Source: Thermus sp. CCB_US3_UF1 (GTDB lineage Bacteria; Deinococcota; Deinococci; Deinococcales; Thermaceae). From it: DNA of 64,000 nucleotides. Numbering within the stretch: position 1 is the stretch's first letter; each line of letters opens with the position of its first letter. The stretch is taken from the NCBI RefSeq assembly GCF_000236585.1, contig NC_017278.1, positions 2,108,001 to 2,172,000 of the forward strand, in the 5' to 3' direction. Made by a program: the position numbers and the translations under genes. The notes under the pieces are model-generated. The model did not search any database. It was not told the DNA's origin and saw nothing but the letters and a program-made list of their open reading frames with translations. Of this stretch, positions 36,161 to 46,484 are shown one piece after another.

Positions 36161-36583
36161 ATGAAAAAACTTGGCCTTCTCCTCCTGGCCCTGGCCGCCT
36201 GCACCGCTCCCCAGGGCATCCGCACCACGGGCAACCTGAGCATCCAGGCGGTGCAGCCCGACGTGGTGGCGGGGTGCGTGGTGCGGGCGGGAGACTGGAT
36301 GCTCCTCAAGGGCAACACCTTTGGCAGCCAGGCGGACTGGGATGCGGGCACCAACTACGCCCTCTTCCCCCCGGACCTCCCCGCGGAAGACCCCGAGATC
36401 ACCCAGGCGGAAAACCCCGCCACCCTGATGTTCCGGGTGCCCCAGGGGGCGCAAAGCGGGATCCTGCGCGTGCACGTGGAAGGCGTAGGGGATGCGGAAA
36501 TCCCGGTCAACGTCCAGGCCCTGGGGGTGCAGATGGCCGTCCCGGGGTGCGAGGTACCCGCACCCCCGCCGCAGCCCAACTAA
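36161..36583 (+). CDS. Small lipoprotein, last gene of the surface operon
   Basis: 140 residues. Signal peptide with lipobox ALAAC (C14). The mature part resembles one IPT/TIG-like beta domain (VRAGDWMLLKGNTFGS, then MFRVPQGAQSGILRVHVEG). Two cysteines (GCVV, PGCEVP) and a Pro-rich tail. AGGAGGAGAGG precedes ATG. Followed by a strong terminator. Confidence 0.7.
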   Translation: MKKLGLLLLALAACTAPQGIRTTGNLSIQAVQPDVVAGCVVRAGDWMLLKGNTFGSQADWDAGTNYALFPPDLPAEDPEITQAENPATLMFRVPQGAQSGILRVHVEGVGDAEIPVNVQALGVQMAVPGCEVPAPPPQPN

Positions 36584-36597
36584 GGCCGTAGGGCCCA

Positions 36598-36624
36598 CCC
36601 TCCCCGCCAGGGCGGGGAGGGTTT
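36598..36624 (+). terminator. Terminator of the surface operon
   Basis: An 11-bp perfect stem (36598-36608 with 36611-36621, two-base loop) followed by TTT. It ends the operon just before the converging folE stop codon. Confidence 0.82.
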
Positions 36625-37231
36625 ACTTGAGGTGGCTTAAGAACTCTTCCCGGGTCTTCTGGCTTTCGCGGAAGACCCCCAGCATGGCGCTGGTGATGGT
36701 CCGGGAGTGCTGCTTCTCCACCCCCCGCATCATCATGCACAGGTGGACCCCTTCCACCACCACCCCCACCCCTTGGGGTTCCAGGACCTCCTGGATGGCC
36801 TCGGCCACCTGGACCGCCAGGCGCTCCTGCACCTGGAGCCTGCGGGCAAACATGTCCACGATGCGGGCGAACTTGGAAAGGCCCAGGATCTTGCCGTTGG
36901 GGATGTAGCCGATGTGCACCTGGCCGAAGAAGGGGAGGAGGTGGTGCTCGCACAAGGAGTAGAACTCCACGCCCTTCACCACCACCATCTCGCTCCCCTC
37001 GGCCTGGAAGACCGCCCCGTTCACGATCTCCTTCAGGTCCTGGCGGTAGCCCCGGGTGAGGAAGGCCCAGGCCTTGGCCACCCGTTCGGGGGTTTTCCGG
37101 AGGCCCTCCCGGGCGGGGTCCTCGCCGATGACGGCCAACCACTCGGCGGAAAGGTGCTGGAGGCGCTCCAGGTCCACCTCGGTTGCGAAGCTCAGACCAG
37201 TTTCTTCGATCTCCACCATCTTGCGGCTCAT
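36623..37231 (-). CDS. folE: GTP cyclohydrolase I
   Basis: 202 residues. Converts GTP to dihydroneopterin triphosphate for folate. Family motifs: [40 protein letters not shown] (zinc Cys/His), [12 protein letters not shown] and [15 protein letters not shown] 37231 ([10 protein letters not shown]) is preferred because AGGGGGGAG precedes it; an upstream ATG at 37273 is also in frame. Confidence 0.94.
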   Translation of the reverse strand: MSRKMVEIEETGLSFATEVDLERLQHLSAEWLAVIGEDPAREGLRKTPERVAKAWAFLTRGYRQDLKEIVNGAVFQAEGSEMVVVKGVEFYSLCEHHLLPFFGQVHIGYIPNGKILGLSKFARIVDMFARRLQVQERLAVQVAEAIQEVLEPQGVGVVVEGVHLCMMMRGVEKQHSRTITSAMLGVFRESQKTREEFLSHLK

Positions 37232-37269
37232 GGTACTCCCCCCTGGATCCGCCACCTGTATCCCCACCC

Positions 37270-39177
<1,908 letters not shown>

Positions 39178-39229
39178 GCCCTTATCCTACGCCCCTCCCC
39201 GTGGTAAAGTGGGGGGATTGGGTGCGCCC

Positions 39230-40993
39230 ATGGAGATTAGAAACATTGCCATCATAGCCCACGTGGACCACGGCAAGACCACCCTGGTGGACGCCATGCT
39301 TCGCCAGGCCAAGGCCCTGGCCAAGGCCGAGGGGGAGCGGATCCTGGACTCCCATGACCTGGAACGGGAGCGGGGCATCACCATCCTGGCCAAGAACACC
39401 GCGGTGGAGTGGCAGGGGGTCAAGGTGAACATCGTGGACACCCCGGGCCACGCGGACTTCGGGGGGGAGGTGGAGCGGGCCCTTTCCCTGGTGGATGGGG
39501 TCCTGCTCCTGGTGGACGCCGCCGAGGGGCCCATGCCCCAGACCCGCTTCGTGCTGCGCAAGGCCCTGGAGGCCGGCCTCAAGCCCATCGTGGTCCTCAA
39601 CAAGGTGGACAAGAAGGAGGCCCGCCCCGACGAGGTGCTGAACCTGACCTTTGACCTGATGGTGGAGCTGGGGGCCACGGAAGCCCAGCTGGACTTTCCC
39701 TTCCTCTACGCCGTGGGCCGCGAGGGCCGGGCCTGGCGGGAAACCCCCCGGGAGGACCTGGCGGAGCTTTTCGCCACCATCCTGGAGCACGTGCCCCCAC
39801 CCCGTTGGCAGGAAGGCCCCTTCCAGCTCCTGGTGGCCAACCTGGACCACTCCCCCTACCTGGGGCGGGTGGCCATCGGCAAGGTGACCCGGGGGCGGGT
39901 GCGCAAGGGGGAAACCCTGGCCATCCTGAAGGAAGGGCAGGAGCTCCTGGCCAAGGTGGCCGCGGTCTACACCCACCGGGGGCTGGAGCGGGTGGAGGTG
40001 GCGGAGAGCCTGCCTGGGGACCTCGTGGCCCTGGCGGGCCTCGAGGGGGCGGAGATCGGGGACACCCTGGCCTCCCCCGAGGCCCCCGAACCCCTCCCCC
40101 GCCTCCGGGTGGACGAGCCCACGGTGGCCCTCACCCTCACCGCCAACACCTCCCCCTTCGCCGGGCGGGAGGGGAAGCACGTGACGGGGCAGAAGCTGAA
40201 GGAGCGCCTGGGGCGGGAGCTGCGCACCAACGTGGCCCTGCAGGTGGAGGAGGTGGCCCCGGAGGTCTTTGAGCTCCGGGGCCGGGGGGAGCTGCACCTG
40301 GCCGTGCTCCTGGAGACCATGCGCCGTGAGGGGTACGAGTTCAGCGTGGGCCAGCCCCGGGTGCTCCTCAAGGACGGCCTCGAGCCCTACGAGCTCCTGG
40401 TGGTGGAGGTACCCCAGGAACGCTTTGGGGCGGTGATGGAAGCCCTGGGGGCCAGGCGGGCGGAGATGGCCCACATGGAGGTGGGGGAACGGGTGCGGGC
40501 GGAGTTCGTGGTGCCGGCCCGGGCCCTTTTCGGCTTCCGCAGCCTTTTCCTCTCCCTTACCGGGGGGGAGGGGCTCATGAGCCACACCTTCCACGGCTAC
40601 GGCCCCGAGGCCGGCCCCATTCCTAGCCGCACCACGGGCAGCGCCGTGGCCATGGAGGCCGGGGTGGCCACCGCCTACAGCCTGAACCGCCTGCAGGAGC
40701 GGGTGCAGTTTTTCATTGAGCCGGGAACCGAGGTCTACGTGGGGATGATCGTGGGGGAGCACGTGCGGGAAAACGACCTGGACGTAAACGTCACCATCGG
40801 CAAGAAGCTCACCAACGTCCGGGCCGCAGGCTCGGACGAGAACATCCGCCTCATCCCCCCGCGGAAGCTCTCCCTGGAGGAGGCCTTGGGCTTCCTGGCC
40901 GAGGACGAGCTCCTGGAGGTAACCCCCAGGAGCCTGCGCCTGCGCAAAAAGGTCCTGGACCCCTCGCAGCGCAAGCGCCTGGTTGGCAAATGA
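39230..40993 (+). CDS. typA: Translational GTPase TypA/BipA
   Basis: 587 residues. G1 AHVDHGKT (10-17), G2 RERGITI, G3 DTPGH, G4 NKVDK, then EF-G-like domains II, III and V and the BipA-specific C-terminal domain ([27 protein letters not shown]). It binds the ribosome and aids assembly and adaptation at low temperature. ATG 39230 starts exactly at the family N-terminus [15 protein letters not shown]; a longer frame upstream is antisense to DUF1028. TAAAGT lies 19 bases before ATG. Confidence 0.95.
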   Translation: MEIRNIAIIAHVDHGKTTLVDAMLRQAKALAKAEGERILDSHDLERERGITILAKNTAVEWQGVKVNIVDTPGHADFGGEVERALSLVDGVLLLVDAAEGPMPQTRFVLRKALEAGLKPIVVLNKVDKKEARPDEVLNLTFDLMVELGATEAQLDFPFLYAVGREGRAWRETPREDLAELFATILEHVPPPRWQEGPFQLLVANLDHSPYLGRVAIGKVTRGRVRKGETLAILKEGQELLAKVAAVYTHRGLERVEVAESLPGDLVALAGLEGAEIGDTLASPEAPEPLPRLRVDEPTVALTLTANTSPFAGREGKHVTGQKLKERLGRELRTNVALQVEEVAPEVFELRGRGELHLAVLLETMRREGYEFSVGQPRVLLKDGLEPYELLVVEVPQERFGAVMEALGARRAEMAHMEVGERVRAEFVVPARALFGFRSLFLSLTGGEGLMSHTFHGYGPEAGPIPSRTTGSAVAMEAGVATAYSLNRLQERVQFFIEPGTEVYVGMIVGEHVRENDLDVNVTIGKKLTNVRAAGSDENIRLIPPRKLSLEEALGFLAEDELLEVTPRSLRLRKKVLDPSQRKRLVGK

Positions 40994-41021
40994 GGGCGGA
41001 GGGGCCTAGGCCCCTCCGCCC
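40994..41021. terminator. Palindromic terminator after typA
   Basis: 28 bases, a perfect palindrome (13-bp arms meeting at CCTAGG), directly after the typA stop. It could also stop the converging small gene at 41034-41114. The flanking T-tracts are weak. Confidence 0.7.
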
Positions 41022-41033
41022 TTACCCTATCCC

Positions 41034-41114
41034 TTACTCCTCCTCCCGCTCCCCGTAGGTTTCCAGGGCCTCTTTCCACGCCTGGCTGATCTCCTTGGCC
41101 TGCTCCTGACCCAT
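41034..41114 (-). CDS. 26-residue small acidic protein
   Basis: ATG 41114 to TAA 41034 encodes a 26-residue peptide beginning MGQEQAKEISQAWKEALE and ending in a Glu-rich tail. It would form one amphipathic acidic helix. AAGGAGG lies six bases before ATG, a near-ideal Shine-Dalgarno site, and the codon third positions are G/C as in real genes here. It converges on typA. No homologue is known to me. Confidence 0.55.
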   Translation of the reverse strand: MGQEQAKEISQAWKEALETYGEREEE

Positions 41115-41180
41115 GGTGGACCTCCTTAGCTTCCAGGCTAGGGGGAAACCCGGGGTTTTCGTCCGGGCTAAAGCCCAGAC

Positions 41181-41205
41181 CCCTACACCCGCGGGCGGTG
41201 TAGGG
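41181..41205. repeat. Inverted repeat downstream of the degenerate-GGDEF gene
   Basis: CCCTACACC (41181-41189) and GGTGTAGGG (41197-41205) form a 9-bp stem with a seven-base loop. It lies between the stop codon at 41224 and the small gene at 41114. No T-tract; it may be a weak terminator, RNA stabiliser or protein-binding site. Confidence 0.5.
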
Positions 41206-41223
41206 AGGGAAAGGGTACACCGG

Positions 41224-41907
41224 TCAGGTCTGGAGCAGGGCCTCGGCCTCGAGGCGGGCCAGAACCCGCTCCAGCCTCCCCCCCCGCCAGCGCTCCACGG
41301 CGTAGGCGGCCAAGGGAAAGCGCTCCCTTAGCCGGCGGATCAGCCCCGCGGCGTCCTCAGGCCGCCCCCCCTGGAGGACCAGGAGGTACCCGCCCTCTAG
41401 GCGGAAGGCCAGGTCCCCCCGGCGGAGCTCCTCCTGCAGGCGCTCCGGGGGAACGGCCAGGCTGAGGTACACCAGGACCAGGGGCCGCCTCAGGGCCAGG
41501 CCCTCCAGGGCCCCCGCCAGCCGGAGGAGGTCCTCCCGCCCCCCCACCCCTTCCAGGGCCGGAAGCAGGGGGGCTTCCTTCCCCGTGCCCAGGAAGAAAG
41601 CCCCGCCCAAGGCCAAGGCCCCCAGCACCCCCCCTAGGGCGGTGTAGGCCGGGGCCTCCCCCCCGGTGAGGGCAAGGGCGCTTTCTAAGGAGAGCTGGAA
41701 GGCGAGCAGGCCCAGGCCCAGGACCAGGGCCAGCTGCACCCCGTAGGCCACGGGGAAGCGGGAGTACAGGCTCCCCGCCCCCGCCAGGAGGAGGGCGGCC
41801 AGGAGAAGCCCCAGCCCCCGGTCCACCTGGCCCAAGGGCTCCCCGCCGACCAGGGGCCAAAGCCCCAGGAGGAAGAGGCCCCAAGGCAGCAAGAAAAGCC
41901 CGCGCAT
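41224..41907 (-). CDS. Membrane protein with degenerate GGDEF domain
   Basis: 227 residues. The first ~110 residues hold about five hydrophobic helices. The C-terminal ~110 residues follow the GGDEF-domain layout (LLRLAGAL, then [20 protein letters not shown] and [19 protein letters not shown]), but the GGDEF signature is reduced to EGGYL, so no cyclase activity is expected. Possible signal-sensing or pseudo-enzyme role. Starts divergently from rarA. Confidence 0.65.
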   Translation of the reverse strand: MRGLFLLPWGLFLLGLWPLVGGEPLGQVDRGLGLLLAALLLAGAGSLYSRFPVAYGVQLALVLGLGLLAFQLSLESALALTGGEAPAYTALGGVLGALALGGAFFLGTGKEAPLLPALEGVGGREDLLRLAGALEGLALRRPLVLVYLSLAVPPERLQEELRRGDLAFRLEGGYLLVLQGGRPEDAAGLIRRLRERFPLAAYAVERWRGGRLERVLARLEAEALLQT

Positions 41908-41951
41908 GCTCGCCTAAAGCCTACCATGCCTCCCCTTACCCTGGGCTTAGC

Positions 41952-43226
41952 ATGGAAGGGATGGAGCCCCTGGCGGAGCGCCTCCGCCCGCAAAGCCTGG
42001 AGGAGGTCCTGGGCCAGCCCCACCTCACCGGGGAGAAGGGCCTCCTAAGGCGGATGCTGGCCGGGAAGCGCCTGGCCTCCATGGTCCTCTTCGGCCCTCC
42101 CGGCACGGGCAAGACCACCCTGGCCCGCCTCCTGGCCCAGGGGGTGGGGCGGCCCTTCCTCCACCTCTCCGCGGTGGAGGCGGGGCTCAAGGAGGTGCGG
42201 CTGGCGGTGGAGCGCGCGCGGCAGGAGGGGGGTCTAGTCCTCTTCCTGGACGAGGTCCATCGCTTTAACCGGGCCCAGCAGGACGCCCTCCTGCCCCACC
42301 TGGAGTCGGGCCTCCTCACCCTGATCGGGGCCACCGCGGAAAACCCCGCCTTTGAGCTCACCCCCGCCCTGCGCTCCCGCCTGCGCTTCTTCCCCCTAAA
42401 GCCCCTGGGGGAGGAGGACCTCCTCATCCTCCTCCGGCGGGCCCTCCAGGACCCACGGGGCCTTCCCGGCACCCCCTACGAGGAAGGGGCCCTCCGCCTC
42501 CTGGCCCAGGCCGCGGGTGGGGATGCCCGCTTCGCCCTGAACACCCTGGAGCTGGCGGCGGCCTTTGGCCGGGTGGACGGGGAAACCGTGCGCCTAGCTC
42601 TAGGCAGCGAGCGCTTCGCCATGGACCGGGGTGGGGACGGGTTTTATGACCTGGTCTCCGCCTTGCACAAAAGCCTAAGGGGAAGCCACGTGGACGCCGC
42701 CCTCTACTACCTGGCCCGGCTCCTAAGGGGCGGGGCCGACCCCCTTTACCTGGCCCGCCGCCTCATCCGGGTGGCGGCCGAGGACGTGGGCCTGGCCGAC
42801 CCCCTGGCCCTGCGCCTGGCGGTGGCGGCCAAGGAGGCCTACGAGGCCCTGGGAAGCCCAGAAGGGGAGCTGGCCTTGGTGGAGGCCGCAGTCTACCTGG
42901 CCCTGGCCCCCAAGTCCAACAGCCTCTACGCCGCCTGGAAGCGGGCCGTGGAGGCCGCCGAGGCCCACCCAGAGGCCCCGGTGCCCAACCATCTCAAAAA
43001 CGCGCCCACGGCCCTGGCCAAGGCCCTGGGCCACGGCCAGGGGTACGCCTACTACCACGAGGACAAGGAGGGGAGCTTCGCCCAGAGGTACCTGCCGGAG
43101 GGCCTCGAGGACCTCCGCCTCTTCCAGGCCACGGGGGAGGGCTGGGAGGAAAGGGTGCGGGAACGGCTAAAGGCCCTCAGGGAGCGGTTTGCCCGTGGAA
43201 ACCCAGGGCCAGATAAGGCCCCCTAG
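41952..43226 (+). CDS. rarA: Replication-associated recombination protein A (RarA/MgsA)
   Basis: 424 residues. AAA+ ATPase with Walker [10 protein letters not shown], Walker [10 protein letters not shown], sensor [10 protein letters not shown], and a C-terminal tetramerisation domain ([30 protein letters not shown]). It acts at stalled replication forks. ATG 41952 is taken; ATG 41961 is possible. The 3' end is antisense to the next gene over 50 bases. Confidence 0.94.
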   Translation: MEGMEPLAERLRPQSLEEVLGQPHLTGEKGLLRRMLAGKRLASMVLFGPPGTGKTTLARLLAQGVGRPFLHLSAVEAGLKEVRLAVERARQEGGLVLFLDEVHRFNRAQQDALLPHLESGLLTLIGATAENPAFELTPALRSRLRFFPLKPLGEEDLLILLRRALQDPRGLPGTPYEEGALRLLAQAAGGDARFALNTLELAAAFGRVDGETVRLALGSERFAMDRGGDGFYDLVSALHKSLRGSHVDAALYYLARLLRGGADPLYLARRLIRVAAEDVGLADPLALRLAVAAKEAYEALGSPEGELALVEAAVYLALAPKSNSLYAAWKRAVEAAEAHPEAPVPNHLKNAPTALAKALGHGQGYAYYHEDKEGSFAQRYLPEGLEDLRLFQATGEGWEERVRERLKALRERFARGNPGPDKAP

Positions 43227-43686
43227 GGCCATAGCCCCCCTCGAGGGCCCACCCCTCCCCCCAGTACCCCAGGGTGAGCTGGGGGGAAAAGGCCCCCCAG
43301 GGCAGGAGGTGAAGGCGGGGAGAGAGATAGAAACCCTCCCCCAGCCGCCAGAGCAGCCCCGCATCGGCCGAGGTTTCCGTCAGGCCCTGTTGCAAGTCCC
43401 CCCAAAGGGAAAGCCCTCCCTCCAGGCTCACCCCCTCGGCCAGCCTCACTTTCATCCCCAAGCGGAGGGGCAACTGGAAGGCCAGGCTGAACTCCCGCTC
43501 CCCATCCCCTATGGCATAGCCCAGGTAGGGAAGCCCCCACACGGGGTAGGGGCTCTGCGTGGGGGCTGGGAAAAGGCTTCCCCCCAGGGTAAACCGCTGC
43601 CCCCGCACCGGCTCCGGGGGCTGGAGCACCGCCATGGGCACGCACCCGACCAGGAAGGCGGCTAGGCCTAGGACCCATACCCTCAT
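43177..43686 (-). CDS. Small outer-membrane lipoprotein, paralogue 1
   Basis: 169 residues. Lipobox-like FLVGC (C15), followed by [13 protein letters not shown] and about eight short amphipathic strands ending in an aromatic-rich C-terminus, suggesting a small lipidated beta-barrel. Closely related in layout and N-terminal motif to the neighbour at 43697-44227, so the two are tandem paralogues. Function unknown. Confidence 0.7.
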   Translation of the reverse strand: MRVWVLGLAAFLVGCVPMAVLQPPEPVRGQRFTLGGSLFPAPTQSPYPVWGLPYLGYAIGDGEREFSLAFQLPLRLGMKVRLAEGVSLEGGLSLWGDLQQGLTETSADAGLLWRLGEGFYLSPRLHLLPWGAFSPQLTLGYWGEGWALEGGYGPRGPYLALGFHGQTAP

Positions 43687-43696
43687 CCTTCACCCC

Positions 43697-44227
43697 CTAG
43701 AGGCGCACCGCCGCCGAAAGGCTGAAAAGGGCGGCCCCTTGCCCGCCCCCCCGGGGGTTGAAAAGCACCCCCACCTCTCCCAAGAACCCTTCCCCCGCAT
43801 AGCCCAGGGTGGCCTGGTAGATAAAGCCAGAAATGTTTAGCTCCTGGTAGGCAAAGCCCAACCAGTGCACCCGCGGGGAGAAGTAAAACCCCCCTAGGCC
43901 CAGGAGGAGGCCTGCGTCCGCGGCCAGGGGCAACCCTTCCTGTCCGACAAAGGGGGGTAGGGTGAGGCCCAGGTCCAGGGAAACCCCTGGGAAGAGGGCC
44001 TGCTTGAGGCCCGCCCTAAGGCCGAGCTGAACGGAAAAGCTGTACTCGGTGCTCCCATCCCCTTGGGCATAGGCGGCGTAGGGCACCAACAAGGCTCCCC
44101 CCTCTGCCCCCACAGCGCTCAGGCCCAAGGCCAGGCTCCGCCCCGCCACGGGCTCCGGGCTCCGCAACACCGCCACGGGGAGGCACCCGGCCAAGAGCCA
44201 TGCCAAGGCCACCCAAAGGAAGCGCAT
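43697..44227 (-). CDS. Small outer-membrane lipoprotein, paralogue 2
   Basis: 176 residues. Signal peptide with LLAGC (C15), then LPVAVLRSPEPVAG, matching the C-xx-AVL-xxPEPV motif of paralogue 1. Similar strand pattern, with YAAYAQGDGSTEYSFSVQLG aligned to [19 protein letters not shown] of the paralogue. It is ten bases upstream of its sister gene on the same strand. Confidence 0.7.
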   Translation of the reverse strand: MRFLWVALAWLLAGCLPVAVLRSPEPVAGRSLALGLSAVGAEGGALLVPYAAYAQGDGSTEYSFSVQLGLRAGLKQALFPGVSLDLGLTLPPFVGQEGLPLAADAGLLLGLGGFYFSPRVHWLGFAYQELNISGFIYQATLGYAGEGFLGEVGVLFNPRGGGQGAALFSLSAAVRL

Positions 44228-44261
44228 GCCCTTTCACCCCCTTTGGCCCCAGTATAGCCCT

Positions 44262-45047
44262 TCAGCCCTTAAGCCCCTCCTCAAAGGTGGCCACCACCCG
44301 CCTTTCAAAGGCCAGGTACAGGAGGGCGATGGGCAGGACGGAGAAAAGGGCCGCCGCGGAAAGCAGGCCCCAGTCCGTGGGGTGTTTGCGCTGGAGGTCG
44401 GTAAGCCAGGTCTGCAGGGTCCAGAAGCGGGGGTCGGAAACCACCACCCGGGGGTAGAGGACCAGGTTCCAGTGGGCGGCAAAGGCCAAGACCCCGGCCG
44501 CCACCAGGGTGGGGCGGACCAGGGGAAAGAGGATGCGGAAAAGCAGGACCCGGTGCCCCGCCCCATCCAGCCTGGCCGCCTCCAAAAGCTCCTCCGGCAC
44601 GCCCCGCATGGCCTGGTACACCAGGTAGACGATGAAGGGGCTGGCGGCAAAGGGGAGGACCAGGGCCCAGAGGGTATCCAGGAGGGAAAGCTCCTTCAGG
44701 ATGCCGTAAAGGGGCACCAGGAGGAGCTCCGCCGGCACGGCCATGAGCACCAGGTAAAAGGGCAAAAGCCCCAGGCCAGCCCGGAGGGCGTAGGCCCCTA
44801 GAAGGGCGGTGATAAGCTGCAAGAAGACCACCCCCGAGGAAAGGGCCAAGGAGAAGAGGAGGCGGTCCCAAAACCCCTCCTTGCCCAGGGCGCGCACGTG
44901 CTCCAGGCTGAAGCCCACCCGGGAGAAAAGCTCTCCCGAGTAGACCGCCTCCTTGGGCATGAAGGCGGCGTAGGCCATCCAAATAAAGGGTAGGGCGATG
45001 AAGAGGAGGACGGCGAAGACCAGGAGGTGCCGCACAAACCGGCCCAC
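44262..45047 (-). CDS. Carbohydrate ABC transporter permease (MalG type)
   Basis: 261 residues with six hydrophobic helices and the ABC-permease EAA loop (EELLEAARLDGAGHRVLLFR, then ILFPLVRP). No second permease, binding protein or ATPase is adjacent, so it is an orphan in this window. GTG 45047 is chosen because TATAGT lies six bases upstream; a longer frame would run antisense through the CoA-transferase gene. Confidence 0.87.
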   Translation of the reverse strand: MGRFVRHLLVFAVLLFIALPFIWMAYAAFMPKEAVYSGELFSRVGFSLEHVRALGKEGFWDRLLFSLALSSGVVFLQLITALLGAYALRAGLGLLPFYLVLMAVPAELLLVPLYGILKELSLLDTLWALVLPFAASPFIVYLVYQAMRGVPEELLEAARLDGAGHRVLLFRILFPLVRPTLVAAGVLAFAAHWNLVLYPRVVVSDPRFWTLQTWLTDLQRKHPTDWGLLSAAALFSVLPIALLYLAFERRVVATFEEGLKG

Positions 45048-45077
45048 GCCCCCACTATACCGGCGTAAGATGCCCCC

Positions 45078-46265
45078 ATGAAGCCCCTCGCTGGCCTCAA
45101 GGTCCTGGACCTTTCCCGGGTGCTGGCCGGGCCCCTCTGCACCATGATCCTGGCCGACCTGGGGGCGGAGGTGGTCAAGGTGGAACCCCCCTGGGGGGAC
45201 GAGACCCGGGGCTGGGGACCGCCCTTTGTGGCAGGGGAAAGCGCCTACTTCCTCTCGGTGAACCGGGGCAAAAAGAGCCTGGCCCTGGACCTCAAGGCCA
45301 AAGAGGGCCAGGAGGCGGTGCGGCGGCTGGCGGCGAGGGCCGACGTTCTGGTGGAGAACTTCAAGACCGGGGACCTGGCCCGCTTCGGCCTGGACTACGG
45401 GAGCCTGAAGGCCCTCAACCCCCGCCTGGTCTACCTTTCCCTCACCGGCTTTGGCCAGACCGGCCCCCGGGCCAAGGAACCCGGTTACGACGCCGCCCTG
45501 CAGGGCTATACCGGGATCATGTCCGTCACCGGGGAGCCCCATGGCCCCCCCATGAAGGTGGGGGTGGCCTGGATCGACGTGATGACGGGGATGATGGGGG
45601 CGGTGGCGGTCCTGGCAGCCCTCTGGGAGCGGGAGCGGAGCGGACTTGGCCAGCACGTGGACCTCTCCCTCTTTGACGTGGGCCTCTTCGCCCTGGTGAA
45701 CCTGGGGGAAAGCTACCTGCTCACGGGAAGGCCCCCTGCCAGGCTGGGGAACGCCCACGCCCAGATCGTGCCCTACGGGGCCTTCCCCGCCGCGGACGGG
45801 TGGCTGGTGCTGGCGGTGGGCAACGACGAGCAGTTCGCCCGGCTTTGCGGGGCCTTGGGGCTAGGGGAGCTGGTCGAGCGCTTTCCCACCAACGCCAGCC
45901 GGGTGGAACACCGGGAAGCCGTGGTGGAGGCCCTGTCCCAGGTCCTCCGGACCCGCCCCCGGGCCTACTGGCTGGAGAAGTTTCAGGGCATAGGCGTACC
46001 CGCCGCCCCGGTGAACGACCTAAAGGAGGCCTTCCAAGACCCCCAGGCCCAGGCCCGGGAGGCGGTCTGGACCCTACCCCATCCCCTCCTGGGGAGCCTC
46101 CCCACCCTGGCCAACCCCTTGCGCTTCCTCTCTCGCACCCCCGCCTCCCCCTCCCTGCCTCCGCCCCTCCTGGGGGAGCACACGGAGGAGGTCCTCCTCG
46201 AGGCCGGCTTCACCCCGGAGGAGGTGCGGGCCCTTGTGGAAAAGGGGGTGGCGCGCAGGCGCTAA
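45078..46265 (+). CDS. CaiB/BaiF family (type III) CoA-transferase
   Basis: 395 residues. N-terminal GLKVLDLSRVLAGPLCTMILADLGAEVVKVE is the family signature. VAWIDVMTGMMGAVAVLAAL contains the likely catalytic Asp, and the C-terminal large domain is complete (VPAAPVNDLKEAF). It moves CoA between organic acids; the acids cannot be deduced from the neighbours. TAAGAT is six bases before ATG, and the promoter is back to back with that of the ABC permease. Confidence 0.9.
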   Translation: MKPLAGLKVLDLSRVLAGPLCTMILADLGAEVVKVEPPWGDETRGWGPPFVAGESAYFLSVNRGKKSLALDLKAKEGQEAVRRLAARADVLVENFKTGDLARFGLDYGSLKALNPRLVYLSLTGFGQTGPRAKEPGYDAALQGYTGIMSVTGEPHGPPMKVGVAWIDVMTGMMGAVAVLAALWERERSGLGQHVDLSLFDVGLFALVNLGESYLLTGRPPARLGNAHAQIVPYGAFPAADGWLVLAVGNDEQFARLCGALGLGELVERFPTNASRVEHREAVVEALSQVLRTRPRAYWLEKFQGIGVPAAPVNDLKEAFQDPQAQAREAVWTLPHPLLGSLPTLANPLRFLSRTPASPSLPPPLLGEHTEEVLLEAGFTPEEVRALVEKGVARRR

Positions 46266-46279
46266 GGTGGGGAGGGAGG

Positions 46280-46304
46280 GAAGAAAAAGCCCTCTGGAGA
46301 GGGC
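46280..46304 (-). terminator. Terminator downstream of SRP RNA
   Basis: A 7-bp stem (46289-46295 with 46298-46304) is followed on the minus strand by TTTTTCTT. It would end the SRP RNA transcript about 60 bases past the mature 3' end. Read on the plus strand it may also end the CoA-transferase mRNA weakly (CTTT). Confidence 0.7.
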
Positions 46305-46342
46305 CTTTGGCCCCTACGGCCCTCTGGGGCCAGGGGCCTCCC

Positions 46343-46366
46343 CTTGTGGATAACCTTGTGGATAAC
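46343..46366. repeat. Two tandem perfect DnaA boxes
   Basis: A 12-base unit CTTGTGGATAAC is repeated exactly (46343-46354, 46355-46366). Each contains TGTGGATAA, the perfect DnaA box (TTATCCACA on the other strand). The pair abuts the 3' end of the SRP RNA gene. Confidence 0.75.
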
Positions 46367-46466
46367 GCCCCCGGCTACCCAGCGGCACCCGACCCGTGGC
46401 GCTTAGGGCTGCTTCCTTCCGGACCTGACCCGGTTCACGCCCGGACCGCCGCGCTGGACCGGGGGC
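46367..46466 (-). ncRNA. ffs: Signal recognition particle RNA (4.5S, small bacterial type)
   Basis: About 100 bases. The minus strand contains the apical domain GGTCAGGTCCGGAAGGAAGCAGCC, of which TCCGGAAGGAAGCAGCC is diagnostic, and its termini pair (CCCCCGG...CCGGGGG). It works with Ffh in co-translational targeting. The promoter and terminator are described separately. Confidence 0.93.
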
Positions 46467-46471
46467 TTGGG

Positions 46472-46478
46472 TAGTATA
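46472..46478. promoter_or_regulatory. Overlapping divergent -10 boxes for SRP RNA and the ABC ATPase gene
   Basis: TAGTATA contains TATACT on the minus strand (46473-46478), about seven bases before the SRP RNA 5' end. On the plus strand it contains TAGTAT (46472-46477), seven bases before ATG 46485. One short palindromic element apparently serves both directions. Confidence 0.6.
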
Positions 46479-46484
46479 GCACCC

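Noticed and set aside
45048-45758. Upstream extension of the ABC permease
   Set aside because: The extension is antisense to the CoA-transferase gene and loses permease-like character; GTG 45047 has a -10 box six bases upstream.
46343-46366. Chromosome origin at the DnaA boxes
   Set aside because: Only two boxes, no AT-rich unwinding element, no dnaA or dnaN; Thermus oriC has many boxes by dnaA.
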